Of a DNA stretch of 64,000 nucleotides, positions 51,418 through 62,378 are shown in pieces. The stretch comes from Daucus carota subsp. sativus. Lineage: Eukaryota > Streptophyta > Magnoliopsida > Apiales > Apiaceae. The notes beneath the pieces are model-generated. The model made no database searches. It was given only the letters and a program-made list of their open reading frames with translations, and was not told the origin of the DNA. Position 1 is the first letter of the stretch. Each line of letters starts with the position of its first letter. Location of the stretch: positions 26,672,517 through 26,736,516 of the forward strand of contig NC_030387.2 in assembly GCF_001625215.2 (NCBI RefSeq), read 5' to 3'. The translations under genes and the position numbers were made by a program.

Positions 51418-51974
51418 AGGGTTAAATATCAAAGTGGTCACTGAAGAGAAGGTCATATATCATTTTGCCCAGTAATCTTATCGGGGTCTCATTTCAATCA
51501 TTAAAGTCATAATAAATATCAATTAAGTACCTCCAAATTTCAGTTCAAGGAGTAAAAATATTATTTATAGAGTTTGACACATTATCTTTGAATACTACCA
51601 CAACCAAGTAAAAGGTTATGACTTCTACTATTTGTGATAATATATTTAGATTTTTTAAATTCTATTTACTATTTATTTTTTATTATAGTAGTACATTTTT
51701 TTTGTTTTAATTAAAAATAAATACTAAATAAAATTGATAAAATCTGAATATATTGTCATAAATGCTAGAAGTCATAACCTTTTAATTGGTTGTGGTAGTA
51801 TTTAAAAATAATATGTCAAACTCTCTAAATAATATTTTTACTCCATGAACTAAAATTTGGAGGTACTTGATTGATATTTATTGTGACTTTAATAACTGAA
51901 ATGAGACCCGTTAAAATTAATGAACAAAGTGATATATGATCTTCACTTCAGTGACCACTTTGATATTTAACCCT
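51418..51974. mobile_element. Long-inverted-repeat MITE, 557 bp, 8-bp target duplication
   Basis: The ends begin AGGGTTAAATATCAAAGTGG and close in the complementary GATATTTAACCCT. The arms extend about 180 bp each. AAACTTGA flanks it at 51410-51417 and 51975-51982. Eight bases suggest hAT, while arms this long are more like Mutator elements; the superfamily is unsettled. There is no coding capacity. Confidence 0.82.
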
Positions 51975-52196
51975 AAACTTGATCACATAGCCTCTATCAT
52001 CATCTCATATGTTTAACAAATTTTACAAATTTTATAATTTATATAACTTTACCAACTGTTTTAATCAACAATGTTAGAGATATTCTCGGACTCAAAAAAC
52101 TTGTCAGGGTTAAACGATAAATTCAGCTATATATATAAGTTATAGCACTTTTGACCTTCCATGATTCTTTTCAACTAATCAAAATAAAGTATTCTT

Positions 52197-52571
52197 TGTT
52201 GTAAATCTTGTAATATACACAACAATATAAAGTATAAAGATGATAGAAGAAGTAGAGAGAAAGTAGTTGTATTTCAGAATATTTCAGAATATAAATCATT
52301 TCAACTGAACCACCTATTTATAGAGGTTGGTTGGTGAATCTTCCTGACTAAGCTTTACAATACTTCTAGGTTAAGTATTACAAATCTTCTCGACTAAGTA
52401 TCGTAAGTCTTCCTCGATAAGCTATGCGAGTCTTCCTTAGTAAGTATCGTAAGTCTTCCTCGATAAGCTGTACGAGTCTTCCTTAGTAAGTTTCGCCAGA
52501 CTTACTTGATAAGCTCTGCGAGTCTTCTTGACTAAGCTTTTGACAATCACTTATTATATTATTTTATAACA
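52197..52571 (-). repeat. 3' LTR of the copia element (375 bp)
   Basis: It carries terminal TGTT...AACA. It contains two adjacent 46-bp units starting GTCTTCCTCGATAAGCT (52407-52452 and 52453-52498) plus diverged partial units on both sides. Confidence 0.93.
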
Positions 52572-52703
52572 CTCCCCCTTGATTGTCAAATGCGAGTTAT
52601 CATAGAGATTGACTGTCTCGTTAAAACCTTGCAAGGAAAAACCCAGTGGGATAAAAACCTTGTCGAAGGAAAAAGAGTACAGTCTCCCCCTGAATAAAAT
52701 CAC

Positions 52704-55700
52704 TCACATTTTAACATTCTGATCTAGCAGACTCCTTAATCTTCGCATACCCATATTACTTCGTAACTTCTCAAATGTTGATGTTGGTAATGACTTTGTA
52801 AGTATATCTGCCAGGTTATCGCATGAACGAACTTGTTGCACATCAATATCACCATTTTCTTGAAGCTCATGAGTATAGAAGAACTTTGGCAATATGTGTT
52901 TTGTTCGGTCTCCTTTAATATATCCTTCCTTCAGTTGTTTAATGCATGCTGAGTTGTCCTCGAATAAAACTGTAGGGCTGTTTGAAATACTTGATAATCC
53001 ACATGATTCTCTAATATGTTGAATGACAGACCTTAGCCAAATACATTCTCTACTTGCTTCATGAATTGCTAGTAACTTTGCGTGGTTTGATGAAGTTGCA
53101 GCCATAGTCTGCTTTGTAGATTTCCAAGAGATAGCAGTACCACAATATGTAAATAGGTAACCTGTTTGTGATCGCCCAAAGTGAGGATCTGACATGTATC
53201 CAGCATCTGCATATCCAACTAGCTGTGATCTTGAATTGTTGGGGAAGAATAGCCCAAGATCAATTGTTCCACGTAAATATCTAAATATATGTTTGATCCC
53301 ATCCCAATGCCTTTTAGTTGGGTTAGAACTAAATCTTGCCAACAGGTTCACAGCAAACGCAATATCAGGTCTCGTATTATTCGCAAGATACATAAGAGCT
53401 CCAATTGCACTAAGGTAGGGAATTTCAGGTCTGAGTGCATCTTCATCCTGTTTTCTAGGACGGAAGGGATCTTTTTCAACCTCAAGAGAACGAACAACCA
53501 TTGGCGTGGTTAGTGGATGAGCTTTGTCCATGTAGAACCGATCAAGAATCTTTCCAGTGTAGTTTGATTGATGAACAAATATGCCTGAGGATAAGTGTTT
53601 CACTTGTATACCTAAACAAAATTTTGTCTTTCCAAGATCTTTCATTTCAAACTCATTTTTCAAATAGTTAGTAGCATTAGTAATATCTTCAGAAGTACCA
53701 ACAATATTCAAATCATCCACATATACAGCAATAATAACAAAACCAGTTTGTGAACGTTTAATGAAAACACAAGGACATACCTGGTTATTGACATATCCAT
53801 CATTCAATAGGTATTCACTAAGCCTGTTGTACCACATACGACCAGACTGTCTCAAACCATATAATGATCGTTGTAATTTAACAGAATATAAATGACGAGG
53901 CTTAGTGTCCTCTATTCTTAATCCTTCAGGGATTTTCATATAAATATCACTATCAAGTGATCCATATAGGTATGCTGTTACAACATCCATCAGACGTGTT
54001 TCCAGTTTTTCCATACAAGCCATACCTATTAGAAAACGAAAAGTAACTCCATCCATTACAGGAGAGTATGTTTCCTGGTAATCAAATCCAGGCCTTTGAG
54101 AGAATCCCTGGGCCACTAGCCGGGCTTTATATCTCACAATTTCATTTCTCTCATTTCGTTTTCGTACAAATACCCATCTGTTCCCAACTGGAACTACACC
54201 ATCTGGTGTTCGGACTGCAGGTCCAAATACATTTCTCTTGCGCAATGATTGCAATTCTTCCTGGATTGCAATTTTCCATTTTGGCCAATCATCTCTTTGT
54301 CGACATTCTTCCACACTTTGTGGTTCAGGATCGGAATTCATAATAACATCAAATGCCACGGAAAAAGCATACACATCATCAATTTCAGTACTTTCACGAT
54401 CCAGTAATTTTCCGTTATGTACATAACTCATTGAGATCTCATAATTCTCAGGTACCTTTGCTTCTATGGAAGCATTTGCCACTTCTGGGGCATGTGCCAC
54501 TTCTGGGGCAATTTCCTCTTCAGGAGGATTTGTTACAGCCGCTTCAGGGGCTTGAACCTCTTTAGGAGGTAATACCACTTCTGGGGTATTTTCTAAAACT
54601 TTTGCCTCTTCCGGGGCAACTCTAATCAATTTCCGTTTTCGTGGTACAATATCTTTTGCACCAATAGGTCTACCACGCTTTTGGCGTGGTTTTGATTCAC
54701 CAATCAATTCCTCTGAAATTGATTTATTACCAGGAATTTCAATCCTGGCCGGAGCATTAACAGCAGGTATATATGATTTCACAATATTTCTAGAATCATT
54801 AAAAGCATCTGGCATTTGATTAGCAATATTTTGCATATGTATAATTCTTTGAACCTCAGATTCACATTGTTTGGTACGTGGATCAATAGCATTTAATCCT
54901 GAGGCATTCCATGATATTTCTGAGTTCAATTTATGCAAAACTTTATCTCCCCCTAATGTAGGGAACATAGATTCATCAAAATGACAATCAGCATACCGAG
55001 CAGTAAAAACATCACCAGTTAATGGTTCCAGATACCTTATAATAGATGGGGAATCAAAACCAACATATATACCGATTCTCCTTTGAGGTCCCATTTTAGT
55101 TCTTTGTGGTGGTGATATAGGAACATATACAGCACAACCAAAAACTTTTAAATGAGAGATATTGGGTACTTGACCGTGAACTAATTCTTGAGGGGATTGT
55201 TTATGATAAGCAGAAGGTCTTATCCTAATTATACTTGCAGCATGAAGTATTGCATGACCCCAAACAGATATAGGTAGCCTCGCTCTTAGTAGTAAGGGAC
55301 GAGCAATAAGTTGAAGTCTTTTGATTAGGGATTCTGCTAAACCATTTTGTGTATGTACGTGAGCTACCGGGTGTTCGACTGAGATTCCTACTGACATACA
55401 ATAATCATTAAAGGTAGCAGATGTAAATTCAGCAGCATTATCTAGTCGGATTGATTTAATGGGATGATCAGGAAATTGAGCTCGCAGTTTAATTATTTGG
55501 GAAAGTAATTTGGCAAAGGCTGTATTACGGGTTGCAAGTAGACATACATGGGACCATCTAGTTGACGCATCAATTAAAACCATAAAGTACCTAAATGGGC
55601 CAGAAGATGGATGAATAGGCCCACAAATGTCACCTTGAATTCTTTCTAAGAATTTTGGGGACTCAGTTTGAAGCTTAACAGGGGATGGTCGGACAATCAG

Positions 55701-56396
55701 TTTTCCTAAAGAACATGCTGAACAAGGAAGTTCATCTCTGGGTATAACTCTTTGATTTTTAAGAGGGTGTCCTATAGAGTTTTCGATAATACGGCGCATC
55801 ATAGATATTCCTGGATGACCAAGCCTTTCGTGCCAGAGGGAAAGTAGTTTTGGGTCTGTAACTTTGGGGACGTTGACACTATGGGTTTCAATAACTCTTA
55901 TTCTTGTAACATATAATCCTGAAGAAACTGAGTGAAACTTTTCTAAGACCCTTTTATTGTCAACGGTGTTTGAGGTGATGAGAAGATATTCTTTTTCATT
56001 CTCATTAGTAGTTTCAACGTGAAACCCATTAAGACGAATATCTTTAAAACTCAGTAGATTTCTAGTTGACTTGCTAGAGTATAGAGCATCTTGTATATGT
56101 ATATGTGTCTTATTTGGTAGAATAAAACTAGCTTCCCCAAAACCCTCTATTATATTTGATGTACCCGATACCGTCCAGACATGTGAATTGGTTTTAGTCA
56201 ATTGTGAGAAGTATTTCTGACTCTGTAAAATAGTGTGTGTGGTTGCGCTGTCAACAATGCATGTATCTTCCATCTCTATACATATATAAATAAAAAACAT
56301 CTTCATTAAAAACACAACGAGTACATAGGATAACAACATAAAACAAATACATAAAAACGAGTACATGAAGGAAATACATAAAGTAAGACAATACAT
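52704..56396 (-). CDS. Copia pol polyprotein (protease, integrase, RT, RNase H)
   Basis: An uninterrupted frame of 1,230 residues. The first 41 residues are strongly hydrophobic and unlike pol; the conserved part starts at MEDTCIVDSATTHT (Met42 at 56271-56273), where DSA is the protease site. Integrase has an HHCC finger (H189, H194, C225, C228) and catalytic residues near D256, D319 and E355. A variable Pro/Glu/Ala-rich linker precedes RT (RWVFVRKRNERNE, YVDD around residue 892-895). RNase H follows (VGYADAGYMSD). The frame lies in a different phase from gag and 7 bp after it, so how pol is translated is unclear: frameshift, splicing or re-initiation. The enzyme set looks complete. Confidence 0.9.
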   Translation of the reverse strand: MYCLTLCISFMYSFLCICFMLLSYVLVVFLMKMFFIYICIEMEDTCIVDSATTHTILQSQKYFSQLTKTNSHVWTVSGTSNIIEGFGEASFILPNKTHIHIQDALYSSKSTRNLLSFKDIRLNGFHVETTNENEKEYLLITSNTVDNKRVLEKFHSVSSGLYVTRIRVIETHSVNVPKVTDPKLLSLWHERLGHPGISMMRRIIENSIGHPLKNQRVIPRDELPCSACSLGKLIVRPSPVKLQTESPKFLERIQGDICGPIHPSSGPFRYFMVLIDASTRWSHVCLLATRNTAFAKLLSQIIKLRAQFPDHPIKSIRLDNAAEFTSATFNDYCMSVGISVEHPVAHVHTQNGLAESLIKRLQLIARPLLLRARLPISVWGHAILHAASIIRIRPSAYHKQSPQELVHGQVPNISHLKVFGCAVYVPISPPQRTKMGPQRRIGIYVGFDSPSIIRYLEPLTGDVFTARYADCHFDESMFPTLGGDKVLHKLNSEISWNASGLNAIDPRTKQCESEVQRIIHMQNIANQMPDAFNDSRNIVKSYIPAVNAPARIEIPGNKSISEELIGESKPRQKRGRPIGAKDIVPRKRKLIRVAPEEAKVLENTPEVVLPPKEVQAPEAAVTNPPEEEIAPEVAHAPEVANASIEAKVPENYEISMSYVHNGKLLDRESTEIDDVYAFSVAFDVIMNSDPEPQSVEECRQRDDWPKWKIAIQEELQSLRKRNVFGPAVRTPDGVVPVGNRWVFVRKRNERNEIVRYKARLVAQGFSQRPGFDYQETYSPVMDGVTFRFLIGMACMEKLETRLMDVVTAYLYGSLDSDIYMKIPEGLRIEDTKPRHLYSVKLQRSLYGLRQSGRMWYNRLSEYLLNDGYVNNQVCPCVFIKRSQTGFVIIAVYVDDLNIVGTSEDITNATNYLKNEFEMKDLGKTKFCLGIQVKHLSSGIFVHQSNYTGKILDRFYMDKAHPLTTPMVVRSLEVEKDPFRPRKQDEDALRPEIPYLSAIGALMYLANNTRPDIAFAVNLLARFSSNPTKRHWDGIKHIFRYLRGTIDLGLFFPNNSRSQLVGYADAGYMSDPHFGRSQTGYLFTYCGTAISWKSTKQTMAATSSNHAKLLAIHEASRECIWLRSVIQHIRESCGLSSISNSPTVLFEDNSACIKQLKEGYIKGDRTKHILPKFFYTHELQENGDIDVQQVRSCDNLADILTKSLPTSTFEKLRSNMGMRRLRSLLDQNVKM

Positions 56397-56403
56397 ATGA
56401 AGG

Positions 56404-57456
56404 CTAGTCGTCTAAACCATAATAAAGGTTAGCACCAGTATCTATTTCATTTGAGGTCTTGTTGACTGGTTCCTTAACTAGATTATAATTAGCAAAGTTT
56501 GTTTCCACTCTCTTTCCAGTATTCTTTTTGAATGACTCGTAGAGATCAACAAGATGTTTGGGTGTACGACAAGTACGTTGCCAGTGTCCCTCAGTTCCGC
56601 ACCTATGACATATGTCTCGTTTCTCTCCTTCTTGGGGTGCCTTTCCTTTATTTGGCACTTCACGTTGGCACTTGTTGTAACCATCACGTTGCCACTTCTG
56701 GTGGCCAGAGTTGTAACCATCTCGTTGCCACTTCAGGTGACCAGAATGATATTGATTGCGAAACCGACCACGGAAATTTCCACGTCCACGGTTTCGTCCA
56801 TAACCTCGTCCTCCTCTATGCCCTTTCCCACGTTCATTCTTCAGGAATGACGTGTTGTGTACTTCAGGTAACTGGGCAGAGCCTGTGGGACGTATCTGAT
56901 GGTTTTTCAATAGCAACTCATTATTCTTTTCAGCCACAAGAAGGAGAGATATCAGCTCACCATATTTCTGAAAATTCCGCTCCCTATATTGTTGAGCTAG
57001 GATCATAGTGTTGGGGTGAAAGGTTGAGAGGGTCTTTTCAATCATTTCAGCATTGGTAATATTTTCACCACATAAAATTAATTTTGAGCTTATCTTGAAA
57101 AGAGCTGAATTATATTCAGCTACAGATTTAAAATCCTGTAGCCTCAAATTAATCCAGTCATATCGGGCGGATGGCAAGTGAACAAGTTTCTGGTGATCAA
57201 ATCTATCTTTAAGATTATTCCAAAGGGTGAGTGGATTTTTGATAGTGAGGTATTCAGATTTTAGGTCTTCGTGGATGTGATGTCTAAGAAAGATAATTGC
57301 TTTCGCATTTTGTTCAACGGTTGGGATTTTTTCTGGGTCAATAGTATCTTTTAGGCCATTAGCACTAAGGTGTAATTCCGCATCAAGGACCCATGATAGA
57401 TAATTATTTCCAGAGACATCCAAGGCAACGAACTCTAATTTTGCAAGATTCGTCAT
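56404..57456 (-). CDS. Copia gag protein
   Basis: Open frame of 350 residues starting MTNLAKLEFVALDVSGNNYL. It has the copia gag core (LWNNLKDRFDHQK, LRLQDFKSVAEYNSALFKI) and an Arg/Gly-rich basic stretch around residues 209-233. A short repeat (SGHxKWQRDGYN, twice) precedes a CCHC zinc knuckle (C283-C296, CHRCGTEGHWQRTC). It forms the particle and packages the RNA. It ends in its own stop, separate from pol. Confidence 0.9.
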   Translation of the reverse strand: MTNLAKLEFVALDVSGNNYLSWVLDAELHLSANGLKDTIDPEKIPTVEQNAKAIIFLRHHIHEDLKSEYLTIKNPLTLWNNLKDRFDHQKLVHLPSARYDWINLRLQDFKSVAEYNSALFKISSKLILCGENITNAEMIEKTLSTFHPNTMILAQQYRERNFQKYGELISLLLVAEKNNELLLKNHQIRPTGSAQLPEVHNTSFLKNERGKGHRGGRGYGRNRGRGNFRGRFRNQYHSGHLKWQRDGYNSGHQKWQRDGYNKCQREVPNKGKAPQEGEKRDICHRCGTEGHWQRTCRTPKHLVDLYESFKKNTGKRVETNFANYNLVKEPVNKTSNEIDTGANLYYGLDD

Positions 57457-57754
57457 TCTGAATTTTCAACATAAATGTTTAATATATGATATAATAATAT
57501 AACATGCTGGTGAACAAATAATTAATCATGTGTCACATAATAAAATTTGTAGTGCATATATTACAATTAAGCGACATGAATCTTTAACTTTAAACAATAA
57601 TATACACATGCTCAAAAACTATAATAATAAAGGAGATGTTAATAACAAAACGAGATATAGTTCGAACGTACCTTCTTCGTCAAAATAGATTTTGGATAAT
57701 AACTTGCACACCTTTATTGAAACAAAGCTCGGGCAGAGACTCGTGCTGATAACG

Positions 57755-58129
57755 TGTTGTAAATCTTGTAATATACACAACGATATAAAGTATAAAGATG
57801 ATAGAAGAAGTAGAGAGAAAGTAGTTGTATTTCAGAATATTTCAGAATAGAAATCATTTCAACTGAACCACCTATTTATAGAGGTTGGTTGGTGAATCTT
57901 CCTGACTAAGCTTTACAATACTTCTAGGTTAAGTATTACAAATCTTCTCGACTAAGTATCGTAAGTCTTCCTCGATAAGCTATGCGAGTCTTCCTTAGTA
58001 AGTATCGTAAGTCTTCCTCGATAAGCTGTACGAGTCTTCCTTAGTAAGTTTCGCCAGACTTACTTGATAAGCTCTGCGAGTCTTCTTGACTAAGCTTTTG
58101 ACAATCACTTATTATATTATTTTATAACA
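57755..58129 (-). repeat. 5' LTR of the copia element (375 bp)
   Basis: It matches the other LTR except for two bases that I noticed (ACAACGATA versus ACAACAATA, and AGAATAGAAA versus AGAATATAAA). On the minus strand it would hold the element's promoter. Confidence 0.93.
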
Positions 58130-58134
58130 TTCTT

Positions 58135-58651
58135 TATTTAGTTATATTTTTGTTAGTTTCTTTAAAGGCACAGATGAACATTTCATTGATTTTACTCTGA
58201 AACAAAGAGAAATGAAATGCCGATTTAATGACATAACATGGGTATATAAATGGAGACACCAAATTTTCATGATATAAATAGTTTCTGTTTCTAAATAAAT
58301 ATTATTAAATTTAGACATTTCAGTTGGTGCCTCAAATCTCACACACATCAGCAGTAGTACATACATTTTTACATTATTCTCTTGGTTATTATCGTTGAAG
58401 TACACCTGTACTCTACATAGGCTAACTTGGACCATATAATATACTCCACTCTTAATAGTATTAACTAACCAAATGAAGATTGTATTATGTACTTATGCAA
58501 TAGAACATGCTAAAAATTCCAGATGCATGTCTGCATAACTGCTTAGTTGCTATTGTTCTTACCCCCTAATACCAAAACCTCCATTTCTAAAGTATCGAAA
58601 AATTTCTCTAAAAAACAATAGTTTATTCTCTGTGATAAAAAAATAATACTA
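58135..58651. other. Spacer, no supported gene
   Basis: This is AT-rich DNA between the copia target duplication and the next MITE. A 97-residue minus frame (58142-58435) has no recognisable feature. Confidence 0.4.
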
Positions 58652-59026
58652 GAGCAAGTCCAATGGTGAGCTATATCTTGTTCTATATCTATATTATAGC
58701 TCAAAATCAAAAAATTTCAACTCCAATGGTGTGCTAAACTTGGTGCTAAAATAGCATATTGCTATAGTTGGTGCTATATTTAGCACAAACTATAGCAATA
58801 GCTATAATTGCCACCTCATCAAAAAGTAAAAAAGTGGTGGGAAATGAATAATAAATAGATTTATATCTCAACCTATTCAAGTACATGAATGCACATATAT
58901 TCATTTGGCACAAGATATAGCACCAACCATTGGAGTTGTGATATTATTTTAGCACCAAAAACCACTTTTTGGTGCTATATAATAGCAATAGCTACACTTA
59001 TTTTTAGCTCACCATTGGACTTGCTC
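58652..59026. mobile_element. MITE with GAGCAAGTCC ends, 375 bp
   Basis: The left end GAGCAAGTCCAATGGTGAGC is mirrored at the right by its complement ending GGACTTGCTC. Internal words (GGTGCTA, ATTGCTATAG) are also inverted. A TA lies on both sides but a longer target duplication is not clear, so the superfamily is open. Confidence 0.75.
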
Positions 59027-59859
59027 TAAGAGTTGATGGCAAGGAGCCAAGGACAATCCCATCCCACAAGACACTGTCAAAGTACTAGAAGTGGTCACCA
59101 TTCTATAACCAAAAACATATCTGCTAGGTACTTTATAGCTACCCTTTAATACAGAAAATCCCTGTTAGTGAAAAAGGAAAGAATCAAGAACCAAAAAGAG
59201 GGGCTCCATCTTCTCATTTGTTTTTGAGGTACATAAATTTAAAGAAACAGAAAAAAAATTAGTGCTTAGAAGTTGAGAATAATGGGTTATTAACATGTGT
59301 ATGTAGAGATTAGAGTAACATATATATGTACTTTCAGGTAGGTTTTAAGCTGAGAACTTGAGTAGGAAAAATAAAAATAAAGTGCAGAGTGCTAGTGTAC
59401 CATGTACTAGAGATTTCAAGTGTTATGCAGTGAAACATCTGCCATTCCCTTTTTCATATGGCAGTTTTGCCTCCACAAATGATGAACTAATTTGTGACCT
59501 CTGCACTTTTGGCCATATGTTTATTGCAATTTACAGTCTTGTCATTTAGGTACTTCTTAACCATGTTACTTGTCCACAGTACTCATTACATTTGTGTACA
59601 TATAAATATGATTATTAGAACAATTTACAATCATTGTATTACTAAACCTCAATAATATATCCTAATTAGGCATTTTAGTGGATATATAATTGTATAACTA
59701 TATATGAATTCTTTAATTTTTTTAAGAGAATATGGACTATTTGGGAAATAGAACAGTTTGGGGAGCAAGAAAGAATGAAAGGGTGAGGGACCAAAATAGT
59801 GGGACAATGAAATCAAGGTGCAGCAAAATACTTGTACAAAAAATCAGAAAAAAATACTC

Positions 59860-60349
59860 AAGATTTTAACTTGTGGTCCCCTCAGATAGGAATCTCAGTA
59901 ACAAACTTCCCCTTTGTGCCACAAAAATAAAATCATGCTCTGTTATAATATCCTCAGACCTCAGCTTTCAGACCCCCCTACCCCTACCCCCCCCCCCCCC
60001 CCCCCCCCCCCCCACTCCCCACCACCCTTCCCTCCCTTTATATCCATTTCCACTAACCATTCTCTCTCACTTGTTGTATTCATTTTTCTGATATTTGAAA
60101 GGGAAGTTGTTCAATCTTTTTCAAGACTTTCAACATACAAACCAGCAAATATATCACCTTACAATATCAAAAGGTCAGTTTTTCAATCATTCTGCTTTAA
60201 ATGCTACAATACCATTTTATATTTATTGCATTTTTTGTCTCTATACTCATCTATCATAAACTGTTTCTTGATCATGTACAAAGTACTAACTCCTTTTTAC
60301 CACTTTTGTCTCTTTGTTTTTTAACTGCTGCAGATACATAAAAACAAAC
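59860..60349 (+). promoter_or_regulatory. Probable leader region of the bHLH gene, with C-tract and leader intron
   Basis: A pyrimidine-rich stretch holds an uninterrupted run of 27 C (59987-60013). A probable leader intron starts near 60174 (AAAAG|GTCAG) and ends at 60333 (CTGCTGCAG), 17 bp before the ATG. The transcription start cannot be fixed by eye. Confidence 0.45.
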
Positions 60350-62135
60350 ATGATTTTGAACTCAGACCACACTAATGAATGCTTTGATCCAACTTCTATT
60401 CAAGATCAAACACTTGGTCAACAAATTGTTGTCCCAAATTTTAGTCCTCCTTTAACATATACCCAACAAGATGGCTTGAGTTTTGAGTACCAGAACCAAA
60501 TGGGCTTAGAGATTGATAACCAAATGATTCAAGAAACTGGTTTGGCTAATTGGGATGTCACACAAAATCAAGATATGAACTTTACTCAAGAGTCCCAAAT
60601 GCTCAATAATTTTAGTACTCATAACCAAAGTTTCGTAAACTCTGATTCTTATTTCTTGACACAAACTACTCCATGCACTCAGGCTAATGATATGCTTAGC
60701 TTTTCATCGATTTCGTTCACTAATCCAAGCCAGAAGTTTGGTTTTTCTGGAGATGTTGGTAATGTGTCTGGTTCAAACATCTTGTTTGACCCAATGAGTC
60801 ATTTGAACCTTCCTCCTCAGACTCCTTTGTTTAGGGAGCTGTTTCATCAGTCTTTTCCAGGAACAAAGAGTGAGGGCAATGGAGAATTTGATGATGGGGT
60901 TTTCGAGTTTGGCAGCGAAATGAAATTCTTGGCTAAAGGAAAGGAAGCTAAGACAACCAAACATTTGGGGACTGAGAGGCAAAGAAGGGTTGATTTGGGT
61001 GGCAAGTACACTATTTTGAAGAATTTGATTCCGAGTCCCACCAAGGTATGACTAGCTTTACTACTTTGCATTTGATGATCATTGGGGTCTTTTGATAATT
61101 TGCAAGTGATTTTATACATGTATATACTTTCTTTATAATTACATGTTTTCGGGCTTTTCTGCTAGAATGTTCTTGGTTTCTTACACTTCATGTTTGTTAG
61201 TTAATACAATAAATCTATGTTTCTGAATATCTGCACATTGTATTTCTTTTCTCCTTATTTCCATGTCTCTGGTCCTTATTGGTTGCTGTTTGTGTGTAAG
61301 AAAGATGATTGCTATTCATATATCTTGCATTTGTGAAACATTATGGTCTTTATCTGAGAATCGAGAAGTGATGCATGTGTTTTTGCATTCTGATTAACTA
61401 CATTTGAAAATTCTATTTTGTTGATTAAAGCAATAATTCTGTGTTTCGGAAATTCTGCACATTAATTTATTTTGCCTGTGGATTTTGGGATTGGTGGTAA
61501 ATATAATGTGTGCAACACAAAGGGTGATAGAGCTTCAATTGTGGCTGATGGAATTAATTACATTAAAGAACTTCAAAGAACAGTGAATGAGCTAAAAGTT
61601 ATGGTGGAGAAAAAGAGGTACCATAGGGACAGATTGAGAAGGCACAAGATTGAAGATGAATCTGGGCTGGAAGTGGAGAGTGGCAAGCCTAATGGTGAAA
61701 TGGGCCAGGCTTTTAATGGGCCATCACTTAGGAGTTCATGGCTTCAGAGGAAATCCAAGAACATTGAGGTTGATGTGAGGATTATTGATGATGAAGTTAC
61801 TATTAAACTGGTTCAACAAAAGAGGATTAACAGTTTGCTGGTTGTGTCGAAAGTTCTGGATGAGCTTCAGTTGGATCTTCAGCATGTTGCTGGTGGACTC
61901 ATTGGTGATTTTTACAGTTTTCTGTTCAATTCAAAGGTAGTCAATAACATATTAATGTAATTAACTTATGTTAGTTTTCTGTCGTGTTGATCTTTTACAT
62001 GGATGATCAAGGGTTTCACCTTATTTTCAGATATATGAAGGTTCCTCAGCATATGCAAGTGCAATAGCTAACAAGCTCATTGATGTTGTGGACAGGCAGT
62101 ATGCAGCTGCCTCTCAAACGAGTAGCAGCTACTAG
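60350..62135 (+). CDS. bHLH transcription factor, bHLH10/89/91 group, three exons
   Basis: Exons 60350-61045, 61523-61936 and 62031-62135 give 404 residues. The first 200 residues are Asn/Gln-rich and probably activating. The basic-helix-loop-helix region spans the first intron: HLGTERQRRVDLGGKYTILK, NLIPSPTK, then GDRASIVADGINYIKELQRT. A C-terminal ACT-like domain follows (KNIEVDVRIIDDEVTIKLVQ to VVSKVLDELQLDLQHVAGGL). This arrangement is that of Arabidopsis bHLH10, bHLH89 and bHLH91, which act redundantly with DYT1 in tapetum and pollen development. The basic region keeps the E-box-contacting ERQRR core. A further intron after the stop (donor about 62140, acceptor about 62564) suggests a spliced 3' UTR. 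The start is the first ATG after the leader-intron acceptor. Confidence 0.88.
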
Positions 62136-62295
62136 ATAGGTAAGAGCTTGTAACTCTGTATATATTCTTCCAGAGTCTAGACTGATTAAAGAACTATGCA
62201 CTGTGCATGTGACATTCTGAATCAGTTCCTAATGTTGTATTCCAGACTGATTGAATACCAATGCATGTAACACATCCTAAATTAGTCACTAATCT

Positions 62296-62297
<2 letters not shown>

Positions 62298-62332
<35 letters not shown>

Positions 62333-62378
62333 TCTCTCTCTCCCCCCCTCCCTCCCTCCCTCCCTCCCTCTCTCTCAC
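62298..62378 (+). repeat. CT/CCCT microsatellite after the bHLH stop
   Basis: A CT run continues into CCCT units and more CT. It probably lies within the 3' UTR intron. Open frames across it are artefacts of the repeat. Confidence 0.9.

Larger units (their letters stand above)
52197..58129 (-). mobile_element. Ty1/copia LTR retrotransposon, largely intact
   Basis: The element is 5,933 bp with 375-bp LTRs at 52197-52571 and 57755-58129, flanked by the 5-bp target duplication TTCTT (52192-52196 and 58130-58134). On the minus strand TATCAGCACGAG follows the 5' LTR as the primer site. A purine tract (CAAGGGGGAG) precedes the 3' LTR. Integrase lies before RT, which defines copia. I noticed only two base differences between the LTRs, so the insertion is young. 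gag and pol are both long and open. Confidence 0.94.
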
